In this document: in pieces, positions 53,034 through 62,722 of the stretch
Position numbering within the stretch: position 1 is the first letter of the stretch
Layout: every line of letters starts with the position of its first letter
NCBI RefSeq assembly: GCF_000827885.1
Contig: NZ_JTKH01000025.1
Location: 124,001-188,000, forward strand
Source of the DNA: Vibrio renipiscarius
GTDB lineage: Bacteria > Pseudomonadota > Gammaproteobacteria > Enterobacterales > Vibrionaceae
Length of the DNA: 64,000 bases
Direction of reading: 5' to 3'
Program-made: the position numbers and the translations under genes
Notes under the pieces: generated by a model
The model's database searches: none
What the model saw: the letters and a program-made list of their open reading frames with translations, nothing else
What the model was told of the DNA's origin: nothing

Positions 53034-53750
53034 ATGACGCATTTTTCCCTTGTGGACGATTCTCGTCGCAAGATTCACGTTCATGTCGCCCGTCAGATTG
53101 CGCGTAAAATATTGTCGGGTGAGCTACAGCCCAACGATAAATTGCCTTGTGAAATGGTTCTTTGTGACGCGCTTGGTGTGAGCCGTACGGCGTTACGCGA
53201 AGCGACAAAACTGCTTTCAGGTAAGGGGCTAATAGAGTCAAAAACCAAAGTAGGAACGAAAGTGTTACCGCGTAACTATTGGCATTTTCTTGATCCACAA
53301 TTGATCGATTGGATGGAATCTTTGGATGATAATCAAGTTTTTCTCCAACAGTTTCTTGGATTAAGAAAAGCGATTGAACCAGAGGCGTGCGCTTTGGCTG
53401 CTGCCCATGCAACGGAAGAGCAGAAATCGGTCTTAACAACGATTTTTCAAGAGATGGTCATGGCTGCTAATCGTTTTGATTTCAATGATTGGACAATCCA
53501 TGACCATTTGTTTCATAAAACCATTTTTCTCGCCACTGATAACCAGTTTTACATACCTTTTGGCAATATCCTCACCACGATATTTAAGCAGTTTATCGAT
53601 CATTCCGCGGAGGGCGGACGCTTTTGCTTAGAAGAGCACCGTGCAATCTATGATGCGATTTTAGCCGGTGATGTCGCTGGTGCGAGAACGGCTTCTCGAG
53701 TTCTATTAAACGATGAAAACCAAAAATTGTCTTTGGTTGTAAATGGATAG
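53034..53750 (+). CDS. FadR-type GntR regulator, copy 2
   Basis: 238 residues from the ATG at 53034, with GAGGAG upstream; the longer frame from 52941 crosses the terminator and is rejected. The winged helix IHVHVARQIARKILSGELQP, then VSRTALREATKLLSGKGLIESKTKVG, parallels copy 1. The FCD domain has GLRKAIEPEACALAAAHAT and the same IPFGNILTTIF segment. The two proteins may form separate or mixed dimers with different ligands. It is downstream of the SDR gene in the same direction. Confidence 0.92.
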   Translation: MTHFSLVDDSRRKIHVHVARQIARKILSGELQPNDKLPCEMVLCDALGVSRTALREATKLLSGKGLIESKTKVGTKVLPRNYWHFLDPQLIDWMESLDDNQVFLQQFLGLRKAIEPEACALAAAHATEEQKSVLTTIFQEMVMAANRFDFNDWTIHDHLFHKTIFLATDNQFYIPFGNILTTIFKQFIDHSAEGGRFCLEEHRAIYDAILAGDVAGARTASRVLLNDENQKLSLVVNG

Positions 53751-53820
53751 TTTTTAAAGAGATTTGGCTTTGCTGAAACAGAAAGTCAAATCGTTAATAT
53801 GACGACCACAAAGTAAACAC

Positions 53821-55179
53821 ATGTCTGCCAAATCCTATATAAAAACGAATATTTCACTCGCTTGGCCCTTGGCATTGAATGCTCTACTCATGCAATCAAT
53901 GTTAATGATCGATACCTTTTTAGTGTCACCTTTAGGGGAAGTCTCTCTGGCAGCAATGGGGATTGCGACCACCATTATCTCGTTTATCCTTGGTCTTCAA
54001 ATGGCACTGGCTAATGGCTCGCAACTTGTCTTAAGCCGCACGGTGGGCTCGGGTGTGCACAGTGCTTTGGCGAAAGGTTTTTGGTCAGGCATGTTCATCA
54101 ATCTATCCATTGCGTTGTTGTTTTGGGTGATCCTAACGCTGTTTGATCAATCGTTAATTGTCCTGTTGACCGACAATACCGCGGTTCATCGTGAGATTGG
54201 CCAGTATCTTTCCATCTCTAAGTATCTGATCTTTATCAATGCCGCCACACAGGTGATTATTTCACTATTTAATGCGTTGGGTCGAACTAAAGTGCCTTTT
54301 AAAGGCTACCTGATCGAGCTGCCTATTAATGCGGTGAGTTCTTATTTTTTAATCCACGGTTTTGCTGAGGTGGCGGGTTTAGGTGTTCAAGGTGCGGCAT
54401 TGGGGAGCGTATTGGGTATCATTGTACGACTCGGATTTTTACTGCTGTGCGTTAAGCTTGATTCGAGTATTCATTTGCCATTAAGTACCTTAGATGCGTC
54501 GCTTAGACAAAACATGGTGAATCATTTCAAAGAAATTTTTCCGGTCGCTGCCAATGTGGCGATGCTGCAGGCGGGCGCGACGATTTATCAACTGTTGTAT
54601 TCTCAATTAAATATTCATGCGTATGTTGCCGTCACTTTGGTGATGCCGTGGATCCGTGCGGGTAATCAATTTATTACCGCGTGGGCACATTCGTCGGCCA
54701 TCACGATAAGCCAAGCGATAGGTTCGCGGAAAATGGGGGATTTACATAAGAATGTGGATACCAGCATTGATATTGCGGTGTGGATTTCGATATTGTCTGC
54801 GTTCTTTTTCTTCGGTTTGAGCTTTGTTATCGAAGATATGTACCCAAATCTTGATGCGGCCACCTATCAATCACTTGCCGTGATTGCACCTCTATATATC
54901 TTTTTGCCGATTGTACGAGGCTATAACACGGTACATGGCAACGTATTACGTGCCCTTGGAAAAACCACGGAAGTGTTTAAGATTAACTTTACAGGGCAGT
55001 GGATTGTTTCCATTCCACTCTGTGCATTGATCATTTATGGCTTGGGTGGATCTATTTTTTGGGCGTTTGCAATTCAACCGTTTGAAGAAATTGTAAAAGC
55101 GTTACCTTTTAGGCACCTGGCGAGAAAATCATTGAAAGAGTTTGATGAAGAGAAGGCCAAGCGCTTAATGTATGATTAG
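53821..55179 (+). CDS. MATE family efflux transporter
   Basis: 452 residues with 12 membrane segments in two six-helix halves. MATE features include LAWPLALNALLMQSMLMIDTFLVSPLGEVSLAAMGIAT near the N-terminus and GRTKVPFKGYLIELPINAV at the end of the fourth helix. MATE proteins export cationic drugs or metabolites using sodium or proton gradients. It is 70 bases after the second GntR gene. Whether that regulator controls it is unknown. Confidence 0.9.
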   Translation: MSAKSYIKTNISLAWPLALNALLMQSMLMIDTFLVSPLGEVSLAAMGIATTIISFILGLQMALANGSQLVLSRTVGSGVHSALAKGFWSGMFINLSIALLFWVILTLFDQSLIVLLTDNTAVHREIGQYLSISKYLIFINAATQVIISLFNALGRTKVPFKGYLIELPINAVSSYFLIHGFAEVAGLGVQGAALGSVLGIIVRLGFLLLCVKLDSSIHLPLSTLDASLRQNMVNHFKEIFPVAANVAMLQAGATIYQLLYSQLNIHAYVAVTLVMPWIRAGNQFITAWAHSSAITISQAIGSRKMGDLHKNVDTSIDIAVWISILSAFFFFGLSFVIEDMYPNLDAATYQSLAVIAPLYIFLPIVRGYNTVHGNVLRALGKTTEVFKINFTGQWIVSIPLCALIIYGLGGSIFWAFAIQPFEEIVKALPFRHLARKSLKEFDEEKAKRLMYD

Positions 55180-55220
55180 GCATCGTTGTTTTAGGGCATC
55201 ATCAATACAGAGAAGAATCA

Positions 55221-55868
55221 ATGACACTTATGTCGACGAGCGTGATGGCACACTTTGAAAGCCAAATATTAGCGTTTGCAAAGTTGCAGATGCACCAAGA
55301 TCAGGCGCACGATATTAAGCACATATTACGTGTCGTCAAAACGGCGAAAGCTCTGTGTGCAATTGAAAAGGGCGATATGGCGATCATTCTGCCTGCCGCT
55401 TATTTGCATGATTGTGTTTCGTTGCCCAAGAATCATCCGAACCGTTCACAGAGCTCACAGCTTTCGGCGGAGAAAGCGGCGTTATTTTTGCGGGAGATTG
55501 AGTATCCACTTCAGTACCTTGACGAGATTCAACATGCGATTGTCGCGCACAGTTTTAGCGCGAATATTAAGCCGAACACATTAGAGGCTAAAATTGTGCA
55601 AGATGCTGACCGCCTGGATGCGTTGGGCGCAATTGGCATTGCCCGCTGTTTCCAAGTTGGGAGTGAATTGGGTGTTGAATTGTATAGCGATGACGATCCG
55701 TTTTGCCAGCAAAGAGCGGCGAATGATCGCTTGTACTCGGTGGATCATTTTTATCTTAAATTGTTGACACTTGCCGAAACCATGCAGACGCCGGCGGCGA
55801 AATCGGAAGCGTTAACGCGCACCCGTTTTATGAAGGATTTTTTAGCGCAGCTAGAAGATGAAGTGTAG
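55221..55868 (+). CDS. HD domain phosphohydrolase (YedJ-like)
   Basis: 215 residues. HD superfamily metal ligands: HDIKH (about 31-35), LHDC (about 66-69) and QDADRLDALG (about 129-138). The pattern HDxxH, HD, D and the family length match YedJ-type proteins. HD enzymes hydrolyse phosphate esters of nucleotides or cyclic nucleotides with divalent metals. The substrate is unknown. The gene stands 41 bases after the MATE gene and may be co-transcribed, and ends at a bidirectional terminator. Confidence 0.88.
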   Translation: MTLMSTSVMAHFESQILAFAKLQMHQDQAHDIKHILRVVKTAKALCAIEKGDMAIILPAAYLHDCVSLPKNHPNRSQSSQLSAEKAALFLREIEYPLQYLDEIQHAIVAHSFSANIKPNTLEAKIVQDADRLDALGAIGIARCFQVGSELGVELYSDDDPFCQQRAANDRLYSVDHFYLKLLTLAETMQTPAAKSEALTRTRFMKDFLAQLEDEV

Positions 55869-55889
55869 AAAAGTAATCGACAAAATTGA

Positions 55890-55927
55890 CCTAATAAAAA
55901 ACCGCCTTTTGGCGGTTTTTTATTAGG
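55890..55927. terminator. Bidirectional terminator
   Basis: CCTAATAAAAAACCGCC and GGCGGTTTTTTATTAGG pair around a 4-base loop between convergent genes. Confidence 0.9.
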
Positions 55928-55947
55928 TATCGAGCACGAGCGTTTTA

Positions 55948-56280
55948 CTATGCACAACACTTTTTGTATTTTTTGCCGCTGCCGCAAAGGCATGGTTCAT
56001 TGCGGTTTGGTGTTTTTTCAAAACGGATTGTTTGTGGCTTGTTAAGCAGACCGTCCAATTCAGATGTGTTTTCTTCTTGGGTCGCATCCACAACAACATT
56101 GCCGATGAAAGTATGTTCAGCAAGCAAAGCTTCGATTTCAGCTTTACGCTCTTCGGTATTAACGATCACTGAAATAGGGGCACCCGCAGTACCAGCTTTT
56201 ACGTCACGGTTTACGTTGTAGCCAGCAAGAACGTGGTTTTGTCTGGTCTCAATACGACCTTTGAAAAATAATTTAGACAT
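55948..56280 (-). CDS. PBPRA1643 family SEC-C/SWIM metal-binding protein
   Basis: 110 residues. The C-terminus carries the SEC-C zinc motif NEPCLCGSGKKYKKCC. The N-terminal part (FFKGRIETRQNHVLAGYN, then APISVIVNTEERKAEIEALL) matches a small family typical of Vibrionaceae and Photobacterium. SEC-C motifs bind zinc and often mediate protein contact. The function is unknown. The presence of this family supports a Vibrionaceae origin. Confidence 0.88.
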   Translation of the reverse strand: MSKLFFKGRIETRQNHVLAGYNVNRDVKAGTAGAPISVIVNTEERKAEIEALLAEHTFIGNVVVDATQEENTSELDGLLNKPQTIRFEKTPNRNEPCLCGSGKKYKKCCA

Positions 56281-56530
56281 GATGAACTCTTAACAGTGTG
56301 TATATCGCAATAAAGCCGCGATTATACGCACCTAGCGCAATTGATAAAGGACTAAAACAGGATTCGAGAAGAATTGTTTGTGGCTATTTTGCCGATTGCG
56401 CCCACATCGCCTCGTACCTGTCAAAATCTGCGCCGGAACAATAATAGGGGATAGTGCATTACTCTGATAACATCGCCGTTCACTAGCGATCGTATTGATA
56501 CGCTGGGTATACCTAAGACTAGGAATTATT

Positions 56531-56995
56531 TTGACCAATAACGATATTTTGCGCCGTATCCGTTACATCTTTGATTTCAATGATAAGGCAATGATTGACG
56601 TTTTTGCTCTTGCAGATTTGACTGTGAGTAAAGAACAAGTGTCCGCTTGGTTGAAAAAAGACGAAGATGAAGCGCTAATTGCGCTTAAAGATGTCGAATT
56701 AGCCGTGTTTTTGAATGGTTTTATTAGTTTAAAACGTGGCAAGCGTGAAGGTGAGCAACCACAACCTGAGCAAAAACTAAATAATAATATGGTTTTTCAA
56801 AAACTCCGCATTGCACTGAATCTTAAAGCAGAAGATATTTTAGAGGTAATGAAAGTTGCCGACTTCAACTTAAGCAAACATGAGCTGAGCGCGTTTTTCC
56901 GTAAGCCAGAGAACAAGCACTACCGTGAGTGTAAAGATCAAATGCTACGTAATTTTTTGACCGGTGTTCAAATACAACTGCGTCCAAATAGTTAA
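56531..56995 (+). CDS. yehS: DUF1456 family protein (YehS-like)
   Basis: 154 residues from a TTG at 56531 with AGGA 6 bases upstream. The first residues (TNNDILRRIRYIFDFND) match the family start, whereas the ATG at 56495 adds twelve alien residues. Two DUF1456 repeats are visible: ILRRIRYIFDF to VELAVFLNGFISLKRG, and FQKLRIALNL to MLRNFLTGVQIQLR. The helical repeats each carry a conserved ending. The family is cytoplasmic and of unknown function. Confidence 0.9.
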   Translation: MTNNDILRRIRYIFDFNDKAMIDVFALADLTVSKEQVSAWLKKDEDEALIALKDVELAVFLNGFISLKRGKREGEQPQPEQKLNNNMVFQKLRIALNLKAEDILEVMKVADFNLSKHELSAFFRKPENKHYRECKDQMLRNFLTGVQIQLRPNS

Positions 56996-57172
56996 GTCGT
57001 TATTTCGGTTGAGATCGTCGCTAGGTGCTTCGGTTTCGACGTCAAAATGCCACTTTACTCATATCGCGATATTCACCTCGTTAGCTCTGACGGGAGAAAT
57101 TATAAGTATCAATGGGGAAAGTAGAGTACTATTCGCCAATTGAAGCGGTAATTGAGCTTATTGTAGATATCC

Positions 57173-57469
57173 ATGACTATTCCGATTAGAAATGTCCCTG
57201 CCACTGAAATTTCATGTTCAACCTGTAAGGCATCATGCTGCAAGCTTGAAGTGATGATCATTAGCGATACTGGTGTTCCAGAAGAACACATCGCTTATGA
57301 TGAGTGGGGTGGGGAAACGATGCTACGTTTAGAGGATGGTTGGTGTTCAGCGCTTGATCGTGAAACGTACATGTGTACGATTTATGAAAATCGACCATGG
57401 ATATGCCGCTATTTTGAAATGGGCTCGTATGAGTGCCGTGATGAACGCGTTGCGAACAACATTGATTAA
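57173..57469 (+). CDS. YkgJ family cysteine cluster protein
   Basis: 98 residues. The cysteine pattern CSTCKASCCK (about 15-24), GWCSAL, MCTIYENRPWICRYF and YEC matches the YkgJ/CxxCxxCC zinc- or iron-sulfur-binding family. The function is unknown. The ATG at 57173 has a weak ribosome-binding site and overlaps a 25-codon frame from 57111, which might couple translation but may be chance. Confidence 0.87.
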   Translation: MTIPIRNVPATEISCSTCKASCCKLEVMIISDTGVPEEHIAYDEWGGETMLRLEDGWCSALDRETYMCTIYENRPWICRYFEMGSYECRDERVANNID

Positions 57470-57523
57470 TTTGCGTAGCATTGCTATCGCACACAACAGA
57501 AATTGGTTTTAAGGAAGCACACT

Positions 57524-57874
57524 ATGGAAATGCTTATTGTTTCATCTGAGCAGCAAATGCGTCTGGTTATGATTTTTAGCCAAACATCGGCAAAGAAGTC
57601 GGATAAGGCTGTCATTCAAGATTTGGCATCACACTCAGTAAATTCAACGGTTTATCCAGCATTTAAAGTGGCATCTGATCTACGTGTTGATCGTATTCGC
57701 TTGCCTTTAGGTGACGATAAGAGTGCCTCACTCAACGGTGGTGATTTCTTGTATCGCTATTTGGCGAAAGGTTATATGTGTTTGGGTGACTTTGTTGGCC
57801 AGCCAAAACCTGATTTGAGCCCTTGGGGTGTACGTTCTGTACGTAAACAACCAAAAGTTGGTTTCGGTTTATAA
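57524..57874 (+). CDS. Conserved hypothetical protein
   Basis: 116 residues from the ATG at 57524 (MEMLIVSSEQQMR), with GGAAG about 8 bases upstream; the frame begins at 57503. It is mixed alpha/beta with no cysteines paired as zinc sites and no membrane segment. Segments LNGGDFLYRYLAKGYMCLGDFVG and the basic C-terminus are visible. No family recognised. It follows YkgJ by 54 bases and is closed by a strong terminator. Confidence 0.6.
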   Translation: MEMLIVSSEQQMRLVMIFSQTSAKKSDKAVIQDLASHSVNSTVYPAFKVASDLRVDRIRLPLGDDKSASLNGGDFLYRYLAKGYMCLGDFVGQPKPDLSPWGVRSVRKQPKVGFGL

Positions 57875-57938
57875 CGATATTCGTTAAAAGTGCAGGGCGA
57901 GCTTATCATTGCGCGATTGCACGAAGATTGATTATTGA

Positions 57939-57972
57939 AAACGCAGCGTCGATGTGACGCTGCGTTTTTTTA
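57939..57972 (+). terminator. Rho-independent terminator
   Basis: AAACGCAGCGTC and GACGCTGCGTTT pair around a 5-base loop, followed by a T-run. Confidence 0.85.
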
Positions 57973-58184
57973 TGTCCGCCGTTAAGCCCAAGAGGGGCGG
58001 TTGGCGTTTTAGTGAACATTATTCGTACAATTCATTGTGGCCAACGAGCGAAAGCGCCGAAAGAGCAACGTATTATCGTGGTTAAACTTTGAGCGGTTGA
58101 ACCTGAATTCGGCCTAAGTCACTAAATTGTAAATGGAATTAATCTACACTCTAACCAAAGGCATAATTCAATAAGGACATGACT

Positions 58185-60546
58185 ATGACGATTCAAAGGC
58201 TAGACGCGACTCAGCTTTACCGAGCGACAGAGTTGGAACAATTGCCAAGCAAATCGACAAAAGAGTTGGCGCCGATTGATGAAATTGTGGGCCAAAAACG
58301 CGCTCAAAAAGCCGTTGAGTTTGCGATGTCGATTCAAGAGAAAGGGTACAATATCTACGCGATTGGTCAAAATGGCCTAGGCAAACGCACAATGGTACTG
58401 CGCTACCTTAACCGTCACAAAAACGACGTTGAGAACCTGTATGACTGGTGTTACGTCTCTAATTTCGAAAACAATCGCACGCCGAAGGTCTTAAAGTTAC
58501 CTTGTGGTGTCGGCAGTAAGCTCAAGCATGATGTCGAGAAAATGATCTCAAAGCTTGTGGTCGCTTTGCCGCTAGCGTTTGATAACGAATTGTATATTAG
58601 CCGTACTGATAAAATTAAGATGCAGTTGGAGCAAAAACAAGCGGCGGAACTGGAATCCATCAGTAAAGAGGCGAATGAGAAAAGCATTAGCTTAACGGTC
58701 ACTAATCAAGGTGACTATCAGTTTGTCGCCATCAATGGGGAAGAGCTGCACACGGAAGAAAGTTTTGATGAGCTAAGCGATAAAGAGCAAGAGCGATTTG
58801 CTTCGACTATTGACGAGCTTGAAGTGAAGTTACGTCACATGGCTCGATTACTGACGGAACTTGAAGAAGTCTACAGCGATAAGATCAAAAAGATCAACGA
58901 TGATGTCACGTTGGATGTTGTCGGTCATTTTATCAAGCAACTTAAAGCGGATTATTCAACCTACCCAGAACTCAAAATCTATCTGACCGAGTTACAAAAA
59001 GACATTGTCGATAACGCCGACATCTTTTTAGAGCAGGGCAACGACCAAGCGGAAATTGCCGCCGCCTCACTCGATAAAAAGTTGCCACGTCGTTACAAAG
59101 TGAATCTGTTGGTCAATCGTAGCGCTTGTGAATTCCCAGTGGTCGTCGAGGAAAATCCGAATTACCACAGCTTGTTTGGTTATATTGAAACCGCAACGTT
59201 CAAAGGCACGGTGTTTACGGACTTTTCTCTGATCCGAGCGGGGAGTCTTCACCGTGCAAACGGCGGTGTGCTGTTGATGGACGCGCAAAAAGTGCTCGAA
59301 CAACCTTATGTTTGGGATGGCCTTAAGCGCGCACTACGTTCACGTCAGTTAAGTTTTACATCATTGGAAAAAGAGTTAACGCTGACGGGGGCCGTGTCGC
59401 TGGATCCTGAGCCGATCCCATTGAATGTCAAAATCATTCTGTTTGGTGATTATCGCACCTACCAACTGCTGCAACATTATGATGCAGAGTTCAGCGAGCT
59501 ATTTCGCGTGACGGCGGACTTTGAAGATGAAATGAAGCGAACGCCCGATTCAGAGCTGCATTATGCGCGCTTTATTTCTAGCGTCGTGCATGACAGCAAT
59601 ATGCTGCATTGTGATCGCAAAGCCATTGCTCGCATCATCGAGCACAGTTCACGATTGGCCGGAGACCAACAAAAAATCTCTCTCCATTCGGCACATATCG
59701 CCAACTTATTGCGTGAATCTAACTATGTGGCTCGCCAAGCGAATGCAAACCTTATCCGCGCAAGCCATGTGGAAGAAGCCTTAGCAAACCAAGAGTTGCG
59801 GGTCAGCCGTTTGAAAGACGCGGTCATGGAAGGGTTTGTCAACGGCACGACGCTCATCCATACCGATGGTGAAGCGGTGGGGGCAAGTGAATGCGTTGTC
59901 TGTGCTCAGTACCAGTGAATATATGTTTGGTGCGCCTAACCGTATTACCGCGACCACGTGTTACGGTGAAGGGGATGTCATTGATATAGAACGCAGTGTG
60001 GATCTCGGCGGCAGTATTCACTCGAAAGGGGTGATGATTCTCACCGCTTACCTTGCGTCTGTGTTTGGTAAAACCGCGAAAGTGCCCCTGACGACAACGA
60101 TAACCTTCGAGCAGTCATATGGCGGTGTCGATGGGGATAGTGCCAGCATGGCCGAGTTTTGTGCCGTAGTCTCTGCATTTTCTAAGCAACCCAATCGACA
60201 AGATATTGCCATCACGGGATCGATGAACCAATTTGGAGAATCGCAGCCTATTGGAGGCGTGAATGAAAAAATTGAGGGTTTCTTTGATGTTTGTGCCATC
60301 AAAGGGCGCACGGCGAATCAAGGGGTAATTATTCCCCGCTCGAATATGCACAATCTCATGCTTCGCCCTGATATCGTCAAAGCGGTGGAGAAGAATGAGT
60401 TTAATATTTGGGCGATTGACCACGTAACGGAAGCGATTGAAATCTTTACCGGTAAACAAGCGGGGATTGCGACTGACGAAGGCAGTTACCCAATTGATAC
60501 CATTTATGGCATCGCTCAAGTCAAACTGAACGCGTTGCGTAAATAA
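58185..60546 (+). pseudogene. LonB-like (YcbZ type) ATP-dependent protease, frameshifted
   Basis: Two overlapping frames make one protein of about 786 residues. The first (ATG at 58185, with AAGGA 7 bases upstream) has the P-loop-like GQNGLGKRT (61-69) and an AAA+/middle region. It then breaks at 59879-59883, where a run of five G puts AASECVVC-type residues and a stop in place of the family sequence. With four G the frame reads VGQVNALSVLS without a break. The second frame holds the Lon protease domain with GDSASMAEF (nucleophile Ser) and GGVNEKIEGFF (Lys). The ATPase and protease halves are therefore separated. This could be a sequencing error, a recent mutation or slippage-controlled expression. 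Confidence 0.82.
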
Positions 60547-60564
60547 GCGAAGTTAGTTTAAGTT

Positions 60565-60601
60565 AGGTCGGCTCTTAGAATCTCTGAGCCGACCTTTTTT
60601 T
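60565..60601. terminator. Terminator after the LonB-like gene
   Basis: AGGTCGGCTC and GAGCCGACCT pair around a 10-base loop, followed by a T-run. Confidence 0.85.
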
Positions 60602-60694
60602 ATTCGTTTCTGGTGCCGGTTCCTGATACTGATGTCTAATACTGGCTTCTAATGCGAGTGTTAGAGACTCGTTGACGCTGGTGGATTGCTAAAA

Positions 60695-61705
60695 CTAGCG
60701 ATGGTCGTCTACGTCGATCAGTTCATTACCGCTGAGTTGGTCGTTATCAAACGCTTTAATGTTCTCTAACGTCGTTTGGGCAATGTTGTTTAATGCTTCT
60801 GTGGTTAAGAATGCCTGATGGCCAGTAAAGAGCACATTGTGGCAAGCCGACAATCGGCGGAAGACATCATCGACGACAATGTCGTTTGATTTATCTTGGA
60901 AAAAGAGATCTTTTTCGTTGTCGTATACATCCAATCCCAATGCACCAATTCGGCCACGTTTTAGAGCTTCGATTGCCGCGGCGGAATCAAGCAATTCACC
61001 TCGACTGGTATTGATGATCATCACACCATCTTTCATCTGATTGAACGCCTTCTCATCGAGCAGGTGAAAGTTGTCTTCAGACATAGGGCAGTGCAGGGTG
61101 ACAACGTCACTATTTTTAAACAGCGTATCTTTATCGCAGTAGGTTACGCCCAGTTCGATGGCCAGTGGATTTTCATAAGGGTCATAGCAAAGGATGTTCA
61201 TTCCTAGCCCTTTAAGAATGCGCATGGTCGCTAAACCAATTTTTCCGCTACCGATCACTCCCACTGTTTTGCCATGAAAGTTGAAGCCCACTAATCCTTC
61301 CAGCGAGAAGTTGGCGTCTCTTGTGCGTTGATAGGCTTTATGGAATCGTCGATTTAAGCACATCATCATCCCTACCGCGTGCTCAGCGACGGCTTCAGGC
61401 GAATAAGCGGGTACGCGAACCACTTGTAAGCCAAGCGATTTCGCCGCGACGAGATCCACACGGTCAAAGCCAGCACAGCGCATGGCAATCAATTTCACGC
61501 CATGTTTCGCCAGTTCTTGTAATACCGGCGCGGAGAGATCGTCATTCACGAATGCACACACCACACTGCAGCCTTGCGCCATTCTTGCGGTCTTTTCAAC
61601 GAGCGCAAAATCGTGGTGATGGAGTCTGAAACCGTATGCCTGATTGACACTGGAGAAGGCGGCTTCGTCATAAGATTTACTACTGAATATCGCAACATTT
61701 ATCAT
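60695..61705 (-). CDS. ldhA: D-lactate dehydrogenase
   Basis: 336 residues of the D-2-hydroxyacid dehydrogenase family. Features: MRCAGFDRVDL near the N-terminal third, NAD-binding GVIGSGKIGLATMRILKG, active-site Arg in NTSRGELLD, Glu in YDNEKDLFF, and the catalytic His in FTGHQAFLT. These are specific to fermentative LdhA, which reduces pyruvate to D-lactate with NADH in the cytoplasm. Length is close to E. coli LdhA (329). It is monocistronic. Confidence 0.93.
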   Translation of the reverse strand: MINVAIFSSKSYDEAAFSSVNQAYGFRLHHHDFALVEKTARMAQGCSVVCAFVNDDLSAPVLQELAKHGVKLIAMRCAGFDRVDLVAAKSLGLQVVRVPAYSPEAVAEHAVGMMMCLNRRFHKAYQRTRDANFSLEGLVGFNFHGKTVGVIGSGKIGLATMRILKGLGMNILCYDPYENPLAIELGVTYCDKDTLFKNSDVVTLHCPMSEDNFHLLDEKAFNQMKDGVMIINTSRGELLDSAAAIEALKRGRIGALGLDVYDNEKDLFFQDKSNDIVVDDVFRRLSACHNVLFTGHQAFLTTEALNNIAQTTLENIKAFDNDQLSGNELIDVDDHR

Positions 61706-61962
61706 AGAACACCTTGATTTAGTTCAATTCAAATTTCATTTAGGATAGCCCAGATGTTGTACTTGCTTAGACTTATTACGCGATGATTATCTAAAGGCAT
61801 CAAATGGATAGCGCAATTATCTTCTATTAATAACGTAATTCTTGTGTGAAATACACCCATCTTTTGCCCGCGATAGATGTGCCTGTTTTATTGGTTAAGC
61901 GGTTTGGCCACCTGATGAGGTGTGGTAGCATACTCACTCTGTTTGGCTAATCAGTTGTAGCA

Positions 61963-62481
61963 ATGAGACACTTAAAAACCACCCTTCATCCCGAGATTGA
62001 ACATCTTGACGACAAAGTCATTTTTCAGCGTAATGCTGCCCGCGCAATTGTCGTTGACGGCGAAGATATCTTATTACTGTATACCGAGCGTTATCATGAT
62101 TACACCATTCCAGGTGGTGGCCTTGATGACGGTGAAGATGTGATCGCCGGAATGGTACGTGAACTCGAAGAGGAAACGGGGGCCACCAATATTCACAATA
62201 TCAAGCCTTACGGTATCTATGAAGAATTTCGTCCTTGGTACAAAGACAATGCCGACGTCATGCATATGACCTCTTACTGCTATACGTGCAAAATCGATCG
62301 TCAGCTCGGTGAGACGGCTTATGAAGATTATGAAATTAAAAACGGCATGAAACCGGTCTGGATGAATATTCATGCGGCGATCGCACACAATGAAAAAACG
62401 ATGGCTGAGAGTTCAAAAAAGGGCATGAGCATTGAGCGTGAAACCTTTTTATTGCACTTGATCGCGAAAGAAATGCTGTAA
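61963..62481 (+). CDS. Nudix hydrolase
   Basis: 172 residues. A Nudix box is present: GGGLDDGEDVIAGMVREL then EEETGA, fitting Gx5Ex7REUxEExGU at about residues 50-72. Nudix enzymes cleave nucleoside diphosphate-linked compounds with magnesium. N-terminal RNAARAIVVDGEDILLLYTE is the usual first strand pair. The substrate is not readable. A terminator follows. Confidence 0.9.
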   Translation: MRHLKTTLHPEIEHLDDKVIFQRNAARAIVVDGEDILLLYTERYHDYTIPGGGLDDGEDVIAGMVRELEEETGATNIHNIKPYGIYEEFRPWYKDNADVMHMTSYCYTCKIDRQLGETAYEDYEIKNGMKPVWMNIHAAIAHNEKTMAESSKKGMSIERETFLLHLIAKEML

Positions 62482-62509
62482 TAAAAAGCCTTGCAATCAA
62501 AGACTCGTT

Positions 62510-62535
62510 AAACCCGTAATCTTGCGGGTTTTATT
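62510..62535 (+). terminator. Rho-independent terminator
   Basis: AAACCCG and CGGGTTT pair around an 8-base loop, followed by a T-rich tail. Confidence 0.7.
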
Positions 62536-62722
62536 GTTTCTTATTCACGGAATAGAGAAGGGCAAGTGTTTGATTTATCGTTATCTTTACGTTCTTCCGT
62601 GGGGCGTAATCAAGCCCATGTCACTAACCTAGAGGGGATTTCTGCCCGATTGAACTGATTCAGTATATACTTACTCAAGTAATTGAATTATAAAAATAGA
62701 ATTGCATGCTAAGGGAGTAGTC

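Noticed and set aside
57111..57188. 25-codon frame overlapping the YkgJ start
   Set aside because: No ribosome-binding site; too short to judge. Mentioned only as a possible coupling frame.
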